Assembly: GCA_944325615.1 (NCBI GenBank)
Contig: CALVAU010000140.1
Span: 1-14,838 of the forward strand
Direction of reading: 5' to 3'
Length of the DNA: 14,838 nt
Source of the DNA: Candidatus Gastranaerophilales bacterium
Lineage (GTDB): Bacteria; Cyanobacteriota; Vampirovibrionia; Gastranaerophilales; Gastranaerophilaceae
In this document: positions 1 through 6,155 of the stretch, one piece after another
Layout of the letters: every line of letters starts with the position of its first letter
Position numbering within the stretch: the stretch's first letter is position 1
Made by a program: the position numbers and the translations under genes
Notes under the pieces: generated by a model
What the model was told of the DNA's origin: nothing
The model's database searches: none
Seen by the model: only the letters and a program-made list of their open reading frames with translations

Positions 1-62
1 TGTAACATTTCTTCATGAAAAATACTTTATATATATAGGGAAAAATAAAAAGGAAAAATGTT

Positions 63-347
63 ATGAGTTTCGATGCAAATGTACTGAGCGTAAAGCCTGT
101 AATCAGAGAAGCTGCAAACATGAACAATGACGGCGGTGGCGGCAACTTAGGTTATATGCAACGCGGCAAAAATGAAGAAGAAAAAGAAAAGAAATTCTTT
201 TCAGAAGAAAGTATTTTCGATCAAAAAAACAAAACCGATCTGTTTGTAAACAGCAAGAAAATTGAAATTCCAGAAGAGTACAAATTTGATTGGAAAAAAG
301 TAATTTTAAAATTTTTAGCAAAAATCAGAAGAGCTTTAAAATTTTAA
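63..347 (+). CDS. hypothetical small protein, 94 aa
   Basis: I do not recognise this protein. It has no signal peptide or membrane segment. A Gly-rich stretch (about residues 24-28, DGGGG) is followed by a strongly charged Glu/Lys segment (about 36-46) and a basic C-terminus ending KIRRALKF. An AAAAGG ribosome-binding site lies about 9 bases before the ATG. An upstream ATG at 58 is followed by a stop two codons later, so 63 is the usable start. A soluble, lineage-restricted protein is the most I can say. Its Gly-rich then acidic layout loosely resembles the small protein at 5084-5467, but I see no convincing alignment. Confidence 0.7.
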   Translation: MSFDANVLSVKPVIREAANMNNDGGGGNLGYMQRGKNEEEKEKKFFSEESIFDQKNKTDLFVNSKKIEIPEEYKFDWKKVILKFLAKIRRALKF

Positions 348-369
348 TAATTGATTTTTCTTAAAATTG

Positions 370-375
370 TATAAT
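370..375 (+). promoter_or_regulatory. -10 box TATAAT before the alpha/beta hydrolase gene
   Basis: A perfect TATAAT lies 10 bases before the ATG at 386, which puts the expected transcript start at about 382-383. The ATG at 377 would then lie upstream of the transcript start, so this box argues for 386 as the start. I see no good -35 at 17 bases; the best nearby match, TTGATT at 351-356, is too close (13 bases). Confidence 0.45.
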
Positions 376-385
376 AATGTTGTCT

Positions 386-1099
386 ATGGAACGATTTTTT
401 GTAAAGACAGAAGACAATGTAAAAATTGCTTTTAATTATTATCGCGCAGGTCATGATGAGGTTGTCATAATTTGTCCTGGATGGTTTATGACAAAAGACA
501 GCAACGCTTTTGCACAACTTGCTGAGGATTTATCATCTAAATTGGATGTAATATCAATGGATTTTCGAGGACATGGGGAAAGCGGCGGATATTTTACATT
601 TACCTCAAAAGAAGTTTATGATCTTGATGCGGTGGTAGATTATGCAAAAAAATATTATAAAAGAATTTATCTTATGGGCTTTTCATTAGGAGGAGCACTC
701 GTACTTATTGAAGGTGCTTTAAAAAATAAAGTTGATAAAATAATTGCAGTATCAGCACCGTCTGATTTTTATAAAATAGAAAATAAAATGTGGCATCCGA
801 ATGCTTGGATTCCGACGTTCAAAAAGTTTGAGCCGAAACGATGGGTATCAGTAAGACCGTCTTTAGTAATCCATAAAAAAATCAGACCTATAGATATTGT
901 TGATGAAATAACAGTTCCTACACTATTTATTGCAGGAGCAAGGGATGTAACTGTATGCCCTTGGCATACTGAGAAATTATATCAAAAAGCAACTTGTAAA
1001 AAAGCTTTTGAATTGTTTGAAAACGGAATTCATGCAGAAGATATTTTTCTTGGTGAGCGTGAAAGATTTTTAGACGTTTGTATGCAATGGCTAAACTAG
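386..1099 (+). CDS. alpha/beta hydrolase (serine hydrolase fold)
   Basis: This is a soluble alpha/beta hydrolase of normal single-domain size (237 aa). Numbered from the earlier ATG at 377, the catalytic triad can be placed: nucleophile Ser103 in the elbow GFSLGG, Asp190 in GARDVTV, and His219 in NGIHAED. The oxyanion strand CPGWFM (33-38) and the DFRGHGES loop (62-69) are typical. The substrate cannot be predicted; relatives include esterases, lipases and acyl-peptide hydrolases. I chose 386 because a TATAAT box at 370-375 leaves the ATG at 377 outside any transcript from that promoter. The leader would then be only a few bases, with no Shine-Dalgarno. The gene stands alone, followed by hom about 50 bases later. 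Confidence 0.85.
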   Translation: MERFFVKTEDNVKIAFNYYRAGHDEVVIICPGWFMTKDSNAFAQLAEDLSSKLDVISMDFRGHGESGGYFTFTSKEVYDLDAVVDYAKKYYKRIYLMGFSLGGALVLIEGALKNKVDKIIAVSAPSDFYKIENKMWHPNAWIPTFKKFEPKRWVSVRPSLVIHKKIRPIDIVDEITVPTLFIAGARDVTVCPWHTEKLYQKATCKKAFELFENGIHAEDIFLGERERFLDVCMQWLN

Positions 1100-1132
1100 G
1101 CTAAATAAATGATTTTACGCAAAGCCTTTTTT
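1098..1132 (+). terminator. possible weak intrinsic terminator
   Basis: AGGCT (1098-1102) can pair with AGCCT (1123-1127), followed by a run of six T. The stem is only 5 bp and the loop about 20 bases, so it is weak. It overlaps the stop codon of the hydrolase gene and sits before hom, where a terminator is expected. Confidence 0.3.
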
Positions 1133-1148
1133 ATGATAAACTCTTTGT

Positions 1149-2426
1149 ATGGAAAAGAATAAAATTAAAATAGGGTTAATTGGTCTAGGGACCGTAGGTA
1201 CTGGTGTTTATAAAACATTACAGTCTTTTAAAGATATTGAAGTTGTTAAAATTGCGGTAAAAAATATTAATAAACCGCGTAATATTGAAAATTTTGACAA
1301 CTCAATTTTGACGGATGATTGCTACGAAGTAGTAAATGATCCGCACGTAGATATTGTCTGTGAATTGATAGGCGGCGTGCAGCCGGCATTTGATTTGATT
1401 AAAAAGGCAATAAAAAACGGCAAACATATAGTTACAGCGAATAAAGAACTTCTTGCAAAACACGGTGAGGAACTGTTCAATTTTGCGGAAGAACATAATA
1501 AAGTTGTCCTATACGAAGCTGCAATCGCAGGCGGAATACCTTTGATAATGCCAATAAAAACAATTATGGCAGGTAATAAAATCAGTAAAATTGAAGCCAT
1601 ATTGAACGGGACAACAAACTATATTTTGACAAAAATGGATGTGCAAGGTGCGTCTTATGAGGATGTATTGAAAGAAGCTCAAGATTTAGGCTATGCAGAA
1701 ACCGATCCGACAGGGGATGTCGAAGGCTTTGATGCTGCTTATAAAATTACAACTCTTGCAACTATTGCATTCAAAAAACGCGTAAAGCTAGACAATGTAT
1801 ATCGTGAAGGTATTACAAAAATTCGAGCACAAGATATGAAAGCAGCAAATGATTTGGGCTATAAAATAAAACTCATAGCTTCAGCTTCAATCGACGAAAA
1901 CGACAATGCAGACGTAAGAGTTCACCCAATGCTTGTCTCAAAATCATCAACCTTAGCGCATATTGATTATGTAACTAATGCTGTAAGTCTTTCAGGTCAT
2001 CCGATAGGAGACATTACTCTATCAGGCCCTGGAGCAGGAGAATTCCCGACCGCAAGTTCAGTTGTTGGAGATATTTTGGCAATAGCAGCAGAATTAGGCA
2101 AAACTGATTACCTTCTTCCAATGATGAGATGCAGGCATGAAGGTAGTGCAAATTCAATAAATATAAAAGACACAACAAATAAATATTATTTGTCTATCAA
2201 TGCCAAAAATAATAAAGGCGTAATCGGTACGATTGGCAGAATTTGTGCTGAAAATGACATCAGCTTACAAAGCATAGTACAGCGTGGAGTCGATGAGGAT
2301 AATACTGCAAATATTACTGTAATTACGGAATTGGCGTTGGAAAAAAATATGCGCAGAGCCGTAGAAGCTTTTGAAAAAGATAAATTTATAAACAAAGTAA
2401 ACAGCTTGATAAGAGTTCAAGTATAG
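1149..2426 (+). CDS. hom: homoserine dehydrogenase
   Basis: Reduces aspartate-semialdehyde to homoserine with NAD(P)H, the branch-point step to threonine and methionine, in the cytoplasm. The Rossmann NAD(P) loop GLIGLGTVGTG spans about residues 9-19. The family signature follows in the middle, with NGTTNYILTKM and the AETDPTGDVEGFDAAYK block that carries the catalytic Asp and Lys. A C-terminal ACT domain (about 350-425, starting NNKGVIGTIGRI) suggests allosteric control, usually by threonine. At 425 aa it has the normal length of the monofunctional ACT-containing form, with no aspartate kinase fused. No Shine-Dalgarno is visible before the ATG; a TATGAT box at 1132-1137 would give a leader of only about 5 bases. 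thrC follows after 11 bases, so the two are probably co-transcribed. Confidence 0.96.
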   Translation: MEKNKIKIGLIGLGTVGTGVYKTLQSFKDIEVVKIAVKNINKPRNIENFDNSILTDDCYEVVNDPHVDIVCELIGGVQPAFDLIKKAIKNGKHIVTANKELLAKHGEELFNFAEEHNKVVLYEAAIAGGIPLIMPIKTIMAGNKISKIEAILNGTTNYILTKMDVQGASYEDVLKEAQDLGYAETDPTGDVEGFDAAYKITTLATIAFKKRVKLDNVYREGITKIRAQDMKAANDLGYKIKLIASASIDENDNADVRVHPMLVSKSSTLAHIDYVTNAVSLSGHPIGDITLSGPGAGEFPTASSVVGDILAIAAELGKTDYLLPMMRCRHEGSANSINIKDTTNKYYLSINAKNNKGVIGTIGRICAENDISLQSIVQRGVDEDNTANITVITELALEKNMRRAVEAFEKDKFINKVNSLIRVQV

Positions 2427-2437
2427 AGGATAAGATT

Positions 2438-3505
2438 ATGATGACAGAAAAAAAATATTACCAAGGATTGATTAATACATTCAGAGAATACTTGCCAGTA
2501 AGTGATTCTACGCCGGTTGTAACTTTGAACGAGGGTAATACACCACTTATCAAAGCTGAAAATTTAGCTAAAAAAATTGGGCTGGATGCTGAAATCTATT
2601 TAAAATTTGAAGGCTGCAACCCGACAGGAAGCTTTAAAGATCGCGGTATGACAATGGCAGTTTCAAAGGCAAAAGAAGCAGGCTCTGGCGCAATAATTTG
2701 TGCTTCAACAGGTAATACCTCAGCTTCAGCAGCTGCTTATGGTGCAAAAGCAGGCATGAGAACCTTTGTACTTATACCTGACGGTTATATTGCACTAGGC
2801 AAATTATCTCAGGCAATGATGTACGGTGCTGAAATTATTGCAATTCAAGGAAACTTTGATGAAGCTCTGGAATTGGTAAGAAAAATTGCTGATGAATACC
2901 CGATTACTTTGGTAAACTCAGTAAACCCATATAGAATTGAAGGTCAAAAAACAGGTGCTTTTGAAATTATTAATGCACTTGGTCAGGCGCCTGATTATCA
3001 TTTTATTCCAGTTGGAAACGCAGGAAATATAACTGCTTATTGGAAAGGCTATAAGGAATGGTACAATCTAGGCAAAATTCCTGCTCTTCCAAAAATGATG
3101 GGATTTGAAGCAGAAGGTGCAGCTGCAATTGTAAAAGGCGAAAGAATTATGAAACCTGAAACTCTTGCAACAGCAATCAGAATCGGTAACCCGGCAAGCT
3201 GGAAATTTGCAGAAGCAGCTCGTGATGAAAGTAACGGTATGATTAATTTTGTAACAGATGAAGAAATCGTAAAAGCTTATAAATTAATCGCATCATCAGA
3301 AGGAGTTTTGGCAGAACCTGCATCAGCTGCATCAGTTGCCGGACTTATCAAAGTTAAAGACCAAATTAAATCTGGCTCAAAAATTGTTTGTATTTTGACA
3401 GGTAACGGTCTGAAAGATCCTGATAACGCAATTAAATATTCAAACGCTGACGTCAAAAAGACAACATCTGATATGACAGATATCCTAAGAGCTATGAATA
3501 TATAA
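2438..3505 (+). CDS. thrC: threonine synthase
   Basis: Converts O-phosphohomoserine to threonine with pyridoxal phosphate. The PLP lysine is K67 in NPTGSFKDRGM. The serine/threonine-rich ASTGNTSASAAAYGA block follows, and the phosphate-binding loop is VGNAGN at about residues 192-197. At 355 aa it matches the short bacterial form that lacks the long N-terminal extension. AGAGGA about 10 bases upstream is the ribosome-binding site; two tandem ATG codons (2438 and 2441) are possible starts. It lies directly behind hom, so the pair supplies threonine. The intermediate enzyme, homoserine kinase (thrB), is not in the window. A hairpin terminator follows at 3531-3567. Confidence 0.96.
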   Translation: MMTEKKYYQGLINTFREYLPVSDSTPVVTLNEGNTPLIKAENLAKKIGLDAEIYLKFEGCNPTGSFKDRGMTMAVSKAKEAGSGAIICASTGNTSASAAAYGAKAGMRTFVLIPDGYIALGKLSQAMMYGAEIIAIQGNFDEALELVRKIADEYPITLVNSVNPYRIEGQKTGAFEIINALGQAPDYHFIPVGNAGNITAYWKGYKEWYNLGKIPALPKMMGFEAEGAAAIVKGERIMKPETLATAIRIGNPASWKFAEAARDESNGMINFVTDEEIVKAYKLIASSEGVLAEPASAASVAGLIKVKDQIKSGSKIVCILTGNGLKDPDNAIKYSNADVKKTTSDMTDILRAMNI

Positions 3506-3530
3506 TTATTTAAAAATTTGCTGAATAAAA

Positions 3531-3567
3531 AGGAAATGCCTTAAGATTTTAGCTTGAGGCATTTCTT
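3531..3567 (+). terminator. hairpin terminator after thrC
   Basis: GAAATGCCTTAAG (3533-3545) pairs with CTTGAGGCATTTC (3553-3565): 13 bp with a single G-U pair and a 7-base loop. The T-run on the plus strand is short (TTAAG). On the minus strand the same stem is followed by CTTTTTATT, so it could work in either direction. It separates the threonine pair from the prepilin gene. Confidence 0.7.
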
Positions 3568-3580
3568 AAGAAAAATTACT

Positions 3581-3608
3581 TTTCAAAAAAAAGAAAATAA
3601 TATATAAT
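3581..3608 (+). promoter_or_regulatory. promoter of prepilin-like gene 1
   Basis: TATAAT at 3603-3608 with a weak -35, TTTCAA at 3581-3586 (spacer 16). The corresponding -10 of prepilin-like gene 2 (9182-9187) lies at a similar distance from its ATG, which supports the call. A ribosome-binding site AAGGAG follows at 3629-3634. Confidence 0.5.
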
Positions 3609-3640
3609 AAAAGAGCAGACAAAAAGAGAAGGAGCTGGAA

Positions 3641-3688
3641 ATGCAGACTATGATTGAAAAACGGGGGGGGGGGGGGACCCGAGAATAA
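3641..3688 (+). other. out-of-frame start of prepilin-like gene 1 (phase OFF)
   Basis: The ATG at 3641 is 6 bases after AAGGAG and matches the ATG of gene 2 base for base in context, so it is the natural start. It reads MQTMIEKRGGGG and then ACC CGA GAA TAA, stopping at 3686-3688. The prepilin frame is the one beginning at 3654. Loss of one G from the 14-base run, or gain of two, would join this start to the prepilin frame. As assembled, translation from the good start ends after 15 residues. Confidence 0.7.
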
Positions 3689-4523
3689 GCCCCTCAAAGG
3701 AAAAATTTTTAGATTTGCATTAGAATTATTAAGGTATAAAAAATGTATTTTATCCTGTCATCCTGAGGATGAAATCCGAAGGATCTCAAAAAAGAAAGAC
3801 AAAAAGTGTGCTTTTACATTAGCAGAAGTGCTTATTACATTGGGAATTATTGGAATAATTGTAGCAATGACGTTGCCTACTATTATAAATAAAACTCAAA
3901 AAAAGATTTTAGCGACTCAGTTAAAAACAACTTATACAATATTATTGACAGCACTGGAAAGAGCAACTCTTGATCATGAAGATTATAGGTATTGGAAATT
4001 TAAAGCCCCTGATATTGATGTTTCAACAAGTTCTTATGAATTTACAAAAACATATTTAAAGCCATATTTGAAAAATACAAAAATGGTTAGAGAAGATAAG
4101 TTATCTTCTTGTAATAACATAACATACAGATATTTAGATGGTAGTATAGCTTCATGTAATTCAGTATTAGGATTTTGTGGTACGTGCGGCAGCGCTTCGG
4201 GTTCTAATATGACTCAACTATATCTTTCAAATGGGGCTATTGTTGTAGTATTAGTACGTTATGGTGAAGATGATTCTTCTTATGGCACTGCTGAGTTCCA
4301 TATTGATATCAATGGCTATAAAGGTCCAAATGTATGGGGAAAAGATGTATTCAGAATTGCATTAAATGATTACCCAAACAAAGGTAAATATATATTTGGA
4401 AATCCTGATGGGCATTCAAGGGCTTTTTTGTTGAGAGAACATTGTACAAAAACAACAGCTTATGAATGTGCTGCAGTATTGATGATGGATGGTTGGGAAT
4501 TTAAAGATGATTATCCTTGGTAA
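3654..4523 (+). CDS. prepilin-like protein 1 (type IV pilin/pseudopilin N-terminus), phase OFF
   Basis: After a charged leader the protein has AFTLAEVLITLGIIGIIVAMTLP (residues 53-75 of this frame), a type IV prepilin N-terminus with Glu at +5 and a hydrophobic helix. Prepilin peptidase would cut before Phe54; the -1 residue is Ala, not the usual Gly. The exported C-terminal domain has several cysteines (for example FCGTCGS) and the motif DINGYKGPNVWGKDVF, shared with the paralogue at 9220-10185. The role may be pilus, pseudopilus or competence filament, or a surface protein using that route. Only a TTG at 3654 opens this frame. The good ribosome-binding site and ATG (3641) are out of frame because of the 14-G run, so expression probably needs slippage. 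Part of the leader is translated interspersed repeat (CHPEDEIRRISKK). Confidence 0.75.
   Translation: MKNGGGGGPENKPLKGKIFRFALELLRYKKCILSCHPEDEIRRISKKKDKKCAFTLAEVLITLGIIGIIVAMTLPTIINKTQKKILATQLKTTYTILLTALERATLDHEDYRYWKFKAPDIDVSTSSYEFTKTYLKPYLKNTKMVREDKLSSCNNITYRYLDGSIASCNSVLGFCGTCGSASGSNMTQLYLSNGAIVVVLVRYGEDDSSYGTAEFHIDINGYKGPNVWGKDVFRIALNDYPNKGKYIFGNPDGHSRAFLLREHCTKTTAYECAAVLMMDGWEFKDDYPW
3663..3676 (+). repeat. homopolymer run of 14 G
   Basis: Fourteen consecutive G eight codons into the reading frame, in DNA that is otherwise AT-rich. It is followed by ACCCGAG. The same position in gene 2 has 12 G, then CACCCGAG. It is a candidate slipped-strand contingency tract; its length decides whether the ATG at 3641 is in frame with the prepilin. 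Confidence 0.9.
3756..3787 (+). repeat. interspersed palindromic repeat, left half only
   Basis: Begins TGTCATCCTGAG and ends GGATCTC, matching the left half of the complete element at 9469-9544. The right half, expected to end CTCAGAATGACA, is missing; only GACAAAAA at its outer edge seems to remain. It is translated in frame as CHPEDEIRRIS inside the prepilin leader. Confidence 0.75.
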
Positions 4524-4530
4524 AGTAAAA

Positions 4531-4917
4531 AATAAAGCAGCCCGTAAGCCGTGTTCTGTTTATAGATAATCATCTGTCTGGTATTGCGATTACTCGCAAT
4601 CTCTAGCGATATTTCTGAAGTTGGCGGACAGCCTTTATAGCCTTCAAGTTAATCTTGCATCCTATCGGGGGTTGCCTGGCCGATGCCTCTCGACATCGCC
4701 GGTGAGCTCTTACCTCGCCGTTGCACCATCGCTCGTACTAAATAGCCGTTAGCAGTATGTTTTCTGTGGTCCTATCCACCGGCTCACGCCGTCCGGGGTT
4801 TCCCCGGCGATCTGTCCTTGGATGCACGGACTTTCCTCACATTGTTAATCCCTGTAATTACAAGTTGTATCTTTCGATACTGATTAGCGCAATGCGCGAT
4901 TATCCGGCTGCTTTATT
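4531..4917 (-). ncRNA. rnpB: RNase P RNA, bacterial type A
   Basis: This is the catalytic RNA of ribonuclease P, which trims the 5' leader from tRNA precursors. On the minus strand I see the conserved GAGGAAAGTCCG near the 5' end (P4 left strand region) and ACAGAACACGGCTTACGG near the 3' end. Between them are GGTGCAACGG, GCGAGGTAAGAGCTCACCG and GATGCAAGA. The two ends pair as helix P1: AATAAAGCAGCC (4906-4917) with GGCTGCTTTATT (4531-4542), 12 bp, which sets the limits. The length, 387 bases, is normal. The 3' end runs into a T-rich stretch and lies 8 bases from the end of the convergent prepilin gene. Open reading frames inside it are spurious. Confidence 0.95.
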
Positions 4918-4922
4918 CTTGA

Positions 4923-4933
4923 ATTATACCATA
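4923..4933 (-). promoter_or_regulatory. extended -10 promoter of rnpB
   Basis: On the minus strand this reads TATGGTATAAT, a full extended -10 element (TRTGnTATAAT). The expected transcript start, 6-7 bases further, falls at the 5' strand of P1. No good -35 is seen at 17 bases, as expected for an extended -10 promoter. Confidence 0.75.
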
Positions 4934-5083
4934 GGAGTAGTCGTTGGGATGTAAAATTTTTTGTAAATTTTTATTAATATTGTAGCAAAATAATTTATTT
5001 AGATGAGTTAATATAGCATTAAATCATCTATACTCTAATAAACACGTAGTATAAAAGAATGGTAATGTGTCGAGGGTAGAATT

Positions 5084-5467
5084 ATGGTCGATAACAGGTC
5101 AGCAGGATTTTTCGGGATTGGCGGCTCTTTCAATTTTAAGAGCGGCGATATTTCAGGTACTGCAGCCAGAACTCAGGACGATAAAATGGGGCAAGGTGGA
5201 GAATACTTTGCTCAGCAAAGACACGAAGAAGAGGAAGAGCAAAACGAATCCGAAAAATATATGGATAGAAGTGCCGTACTGCGTGCTACGTTAAATTCTC
5301 TTGCAATGATGAATGTTGCAAACGTTATTAATGCTAAGAAAAAACAACTTTTGCAAGATGAGAAGAACAGAAATAATCAACAAAACAAACAAAAAAAAGA
5401 TGAACGCGAGGACGATCTTGAGAAATCGTATAATGCTATGGACATTGACATAGCTGAACCCGATTAG
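5084..5467 (+). CDS. hypothetical protein, 127 aa, charged and coiled-coil-like
   Basis: I do not recognise this protein. It has no signal peptide or membrane helix. The N-terminus is Gly-rich (FFGIGGSFNFKSGDISG). A Glu-rich patch (HEEEEEQNESE, about 46-56) follows, then a possible helix (about 63-85, LRATLNSLAMMNVANVINAKKKQ) and a long Gln/Asn/Lys/Asp-rich tail that could form a coiled coil or be disordered. GAGGG about 8 bases before the ATG supports the start. It ends 6 bases from the convergent gene 5474-5980 with no terminator between. Confidence 0.7.
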   Translation: MVDNRSAGFFGIGGSFNFKSGDISGTAARTQDDKMGQGGEYFAQQRHEEEEEQNESEKYMDRSAVLRATLNSLAMMNVANVINAKKKQLLQDEKNRNNQQNKQKKDEREDDLEKSYNAMDIDIAEPD

Positions 5468-5473
5468 GGTTTA

Positions 5474-5980
5474 TTATTCAAAAATACTTTTAATTTCTTC
5501 TGTTTTTTCTCCTTTTTTAGAGTTTTGCATTAACAATTCGCCGTGATAGAACGGATTAGAACCGTTTTTATCTTTGCTTGCGCTGTTGCTGATAATGCTG
5601 TTGAATAATGGAGAAGCTTGTGTTTTAGGTTGTGAGTTAATTTCATTTACTGAAATTGTCAATTTCCCTTCAACATTTTTTGAAACATTTTGTGCAGCTT
5701 GTGAATTCAAAAATTGAATTGCTTTTTGAGCTGTTTCACTTAATTGGATTTGTAATCCGCTGTTGTTTAGGGCAATTTGTTTTGCAACTTGAGTATCAAC
5801 ATTACCTTTGTATAAGTCAACACCCAATTCAGTTGTTCTTAAAACATTTCCGAATGAATTGTTTACATTATATTGGCTGTTCTTCGCTTCCGCTCTTTTC
5901 AAGATCTCAGCTGATACTTGTTTTAGAACGGAAGTGTCGATGCCTAATTTGTAGTTTTGATTGTAAACATTCAGAGCCAT
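5474..5980 (-). CDS. hypothetical protein, 168 aa, behind a sigma-28-type promoter
   Basis: I cannot assign this protein to a family. It has no signal peptide or transmembrane helix and no cysteine. Its composition is rich in Asn, Gln, Ser and Ala, as in secreted or filament-associated proteins. A predicted helix lies near residues 15-34 (DTSVLKQVSAEILKRAEAKN) and another near 80-98 (LSETAQKAIQFLNSQAAQN), with a probably disordered Ser/Asn-rich C-terminus. An AAAGGG ribosome-binding site lies 9 bases before the ATG. The promoter upstream (6017-6044) closely matches the flagellar sigma-28 consensus, so a role in flagellar assembly, chemotaxis or surface motility is the best inference. The LSETAQK segment faintly recalls FlgM, but the length and remainder do not fit. 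Confidence 0.75.
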   Translation of the reverse strand: MALNVYNQNYKLGIDTSVLKQVSAEILKRAEAKNSQYNVNNSFGNVLRTTELGVDLYKGNVDTQVAKQIALNNSGLQIQLSETAQKAIQFLNSQAAQNVSKNVEGKLTISVNEINSQPKTQASPLFNSIISNSASKDKNGSNPFYHGELLMQNSKKGEKTEEIKSIFE

Positions 5981-6016
5981 TTCAGATATCCCTTTGTAAC
6001 ATTTCCTATGTTTTCC

Positions 6017-6044
6017 TAATCGGCAGTTTTTGAGATAAACTTTA
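6017..6044 (-). promoter_or_regulatory. sigma-28 (FliA/SigD)-type promoter
   Basis: On the minus strand, TAAAGTTT (6037-6044), 12 bases, then GCCGATTA (6017-6024). The enterobacterial FliA consensus is TAAAGTTT, 11 bases, GCCGATAA; the Bacillus SigD form is TAAA, 14-16 bases, GCCGATAT. The -35 is perfect and the -10 differs at one base from FliA. A start near 6010 would give a leader of about 30 bases that contains the ribosome-binding site of the gene ending at 5980. Confidence 0.7.
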
Positions 6045-6155
6045 ACTTTTTAATTGTTTTTGTTTACAATTCTTTACAGTTTCATAAATTAAAGGCAATT
6101 TTATGGGAATAATATTTTTAATATATATACGAGATATATAATTGAGAGATGAACT

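Larger units (their letters stand above)
3629..3790 (+). repeat. duplicated 5' module, copy 1 (RBS, start, G-run, leader)
   Basis: This stretch is closely similar to 9208-9366 across the ribosome-binding site AAGGAGCT, the ATG with eight codons, the G-run, the following GAGAATAAGC region, the LELLR-coding stretch and the start of the palindromic repeat. Downstream of the prepilin helix the two genes diverge strongly. Similarity concentrated at the 5' end points to duplication plus gene conversion, or to spread of the module as a cassette. Confidence 0.75.

Noticed and set aside
3654..3656. TTG as the true start of prepilin-like gene 1
   Set aside because: No ribosome-binding site at the right distance; AAGGAG is spaced for the ATG at 3641, and the paralogue uses the equivalent ATG. 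I kept the frame boundaries only because this is the open frame.
3663..3676. G-run as a pure sequencing error
   Set aside because: Homopolymer length calls can be wrong by one, which would change the ON/OFF call, but a run of 12-14 G at the same codon in two paralogues cannot arise that way. The length itself stays uncertain.
4757..4954. Open frame of 65 codons starting MFSVVLSTGSRR
   Set aside because: It lies inside the antisense of rnpB; the conserved RNA explains the sequence.
5067..5294. Overlapping frame starting MSRVELWSITG
   Set aside because: The frame 5084-5467 has the better-placed GAGGG ribosome-binding site and is longer; this one overlaps it in another frame and has no family features.
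5995..6005. 11-base match TGTAACATTTC also present at 1-11
   Set aside because: Short AT-rich match with no shared context relative to genes; likely chance.
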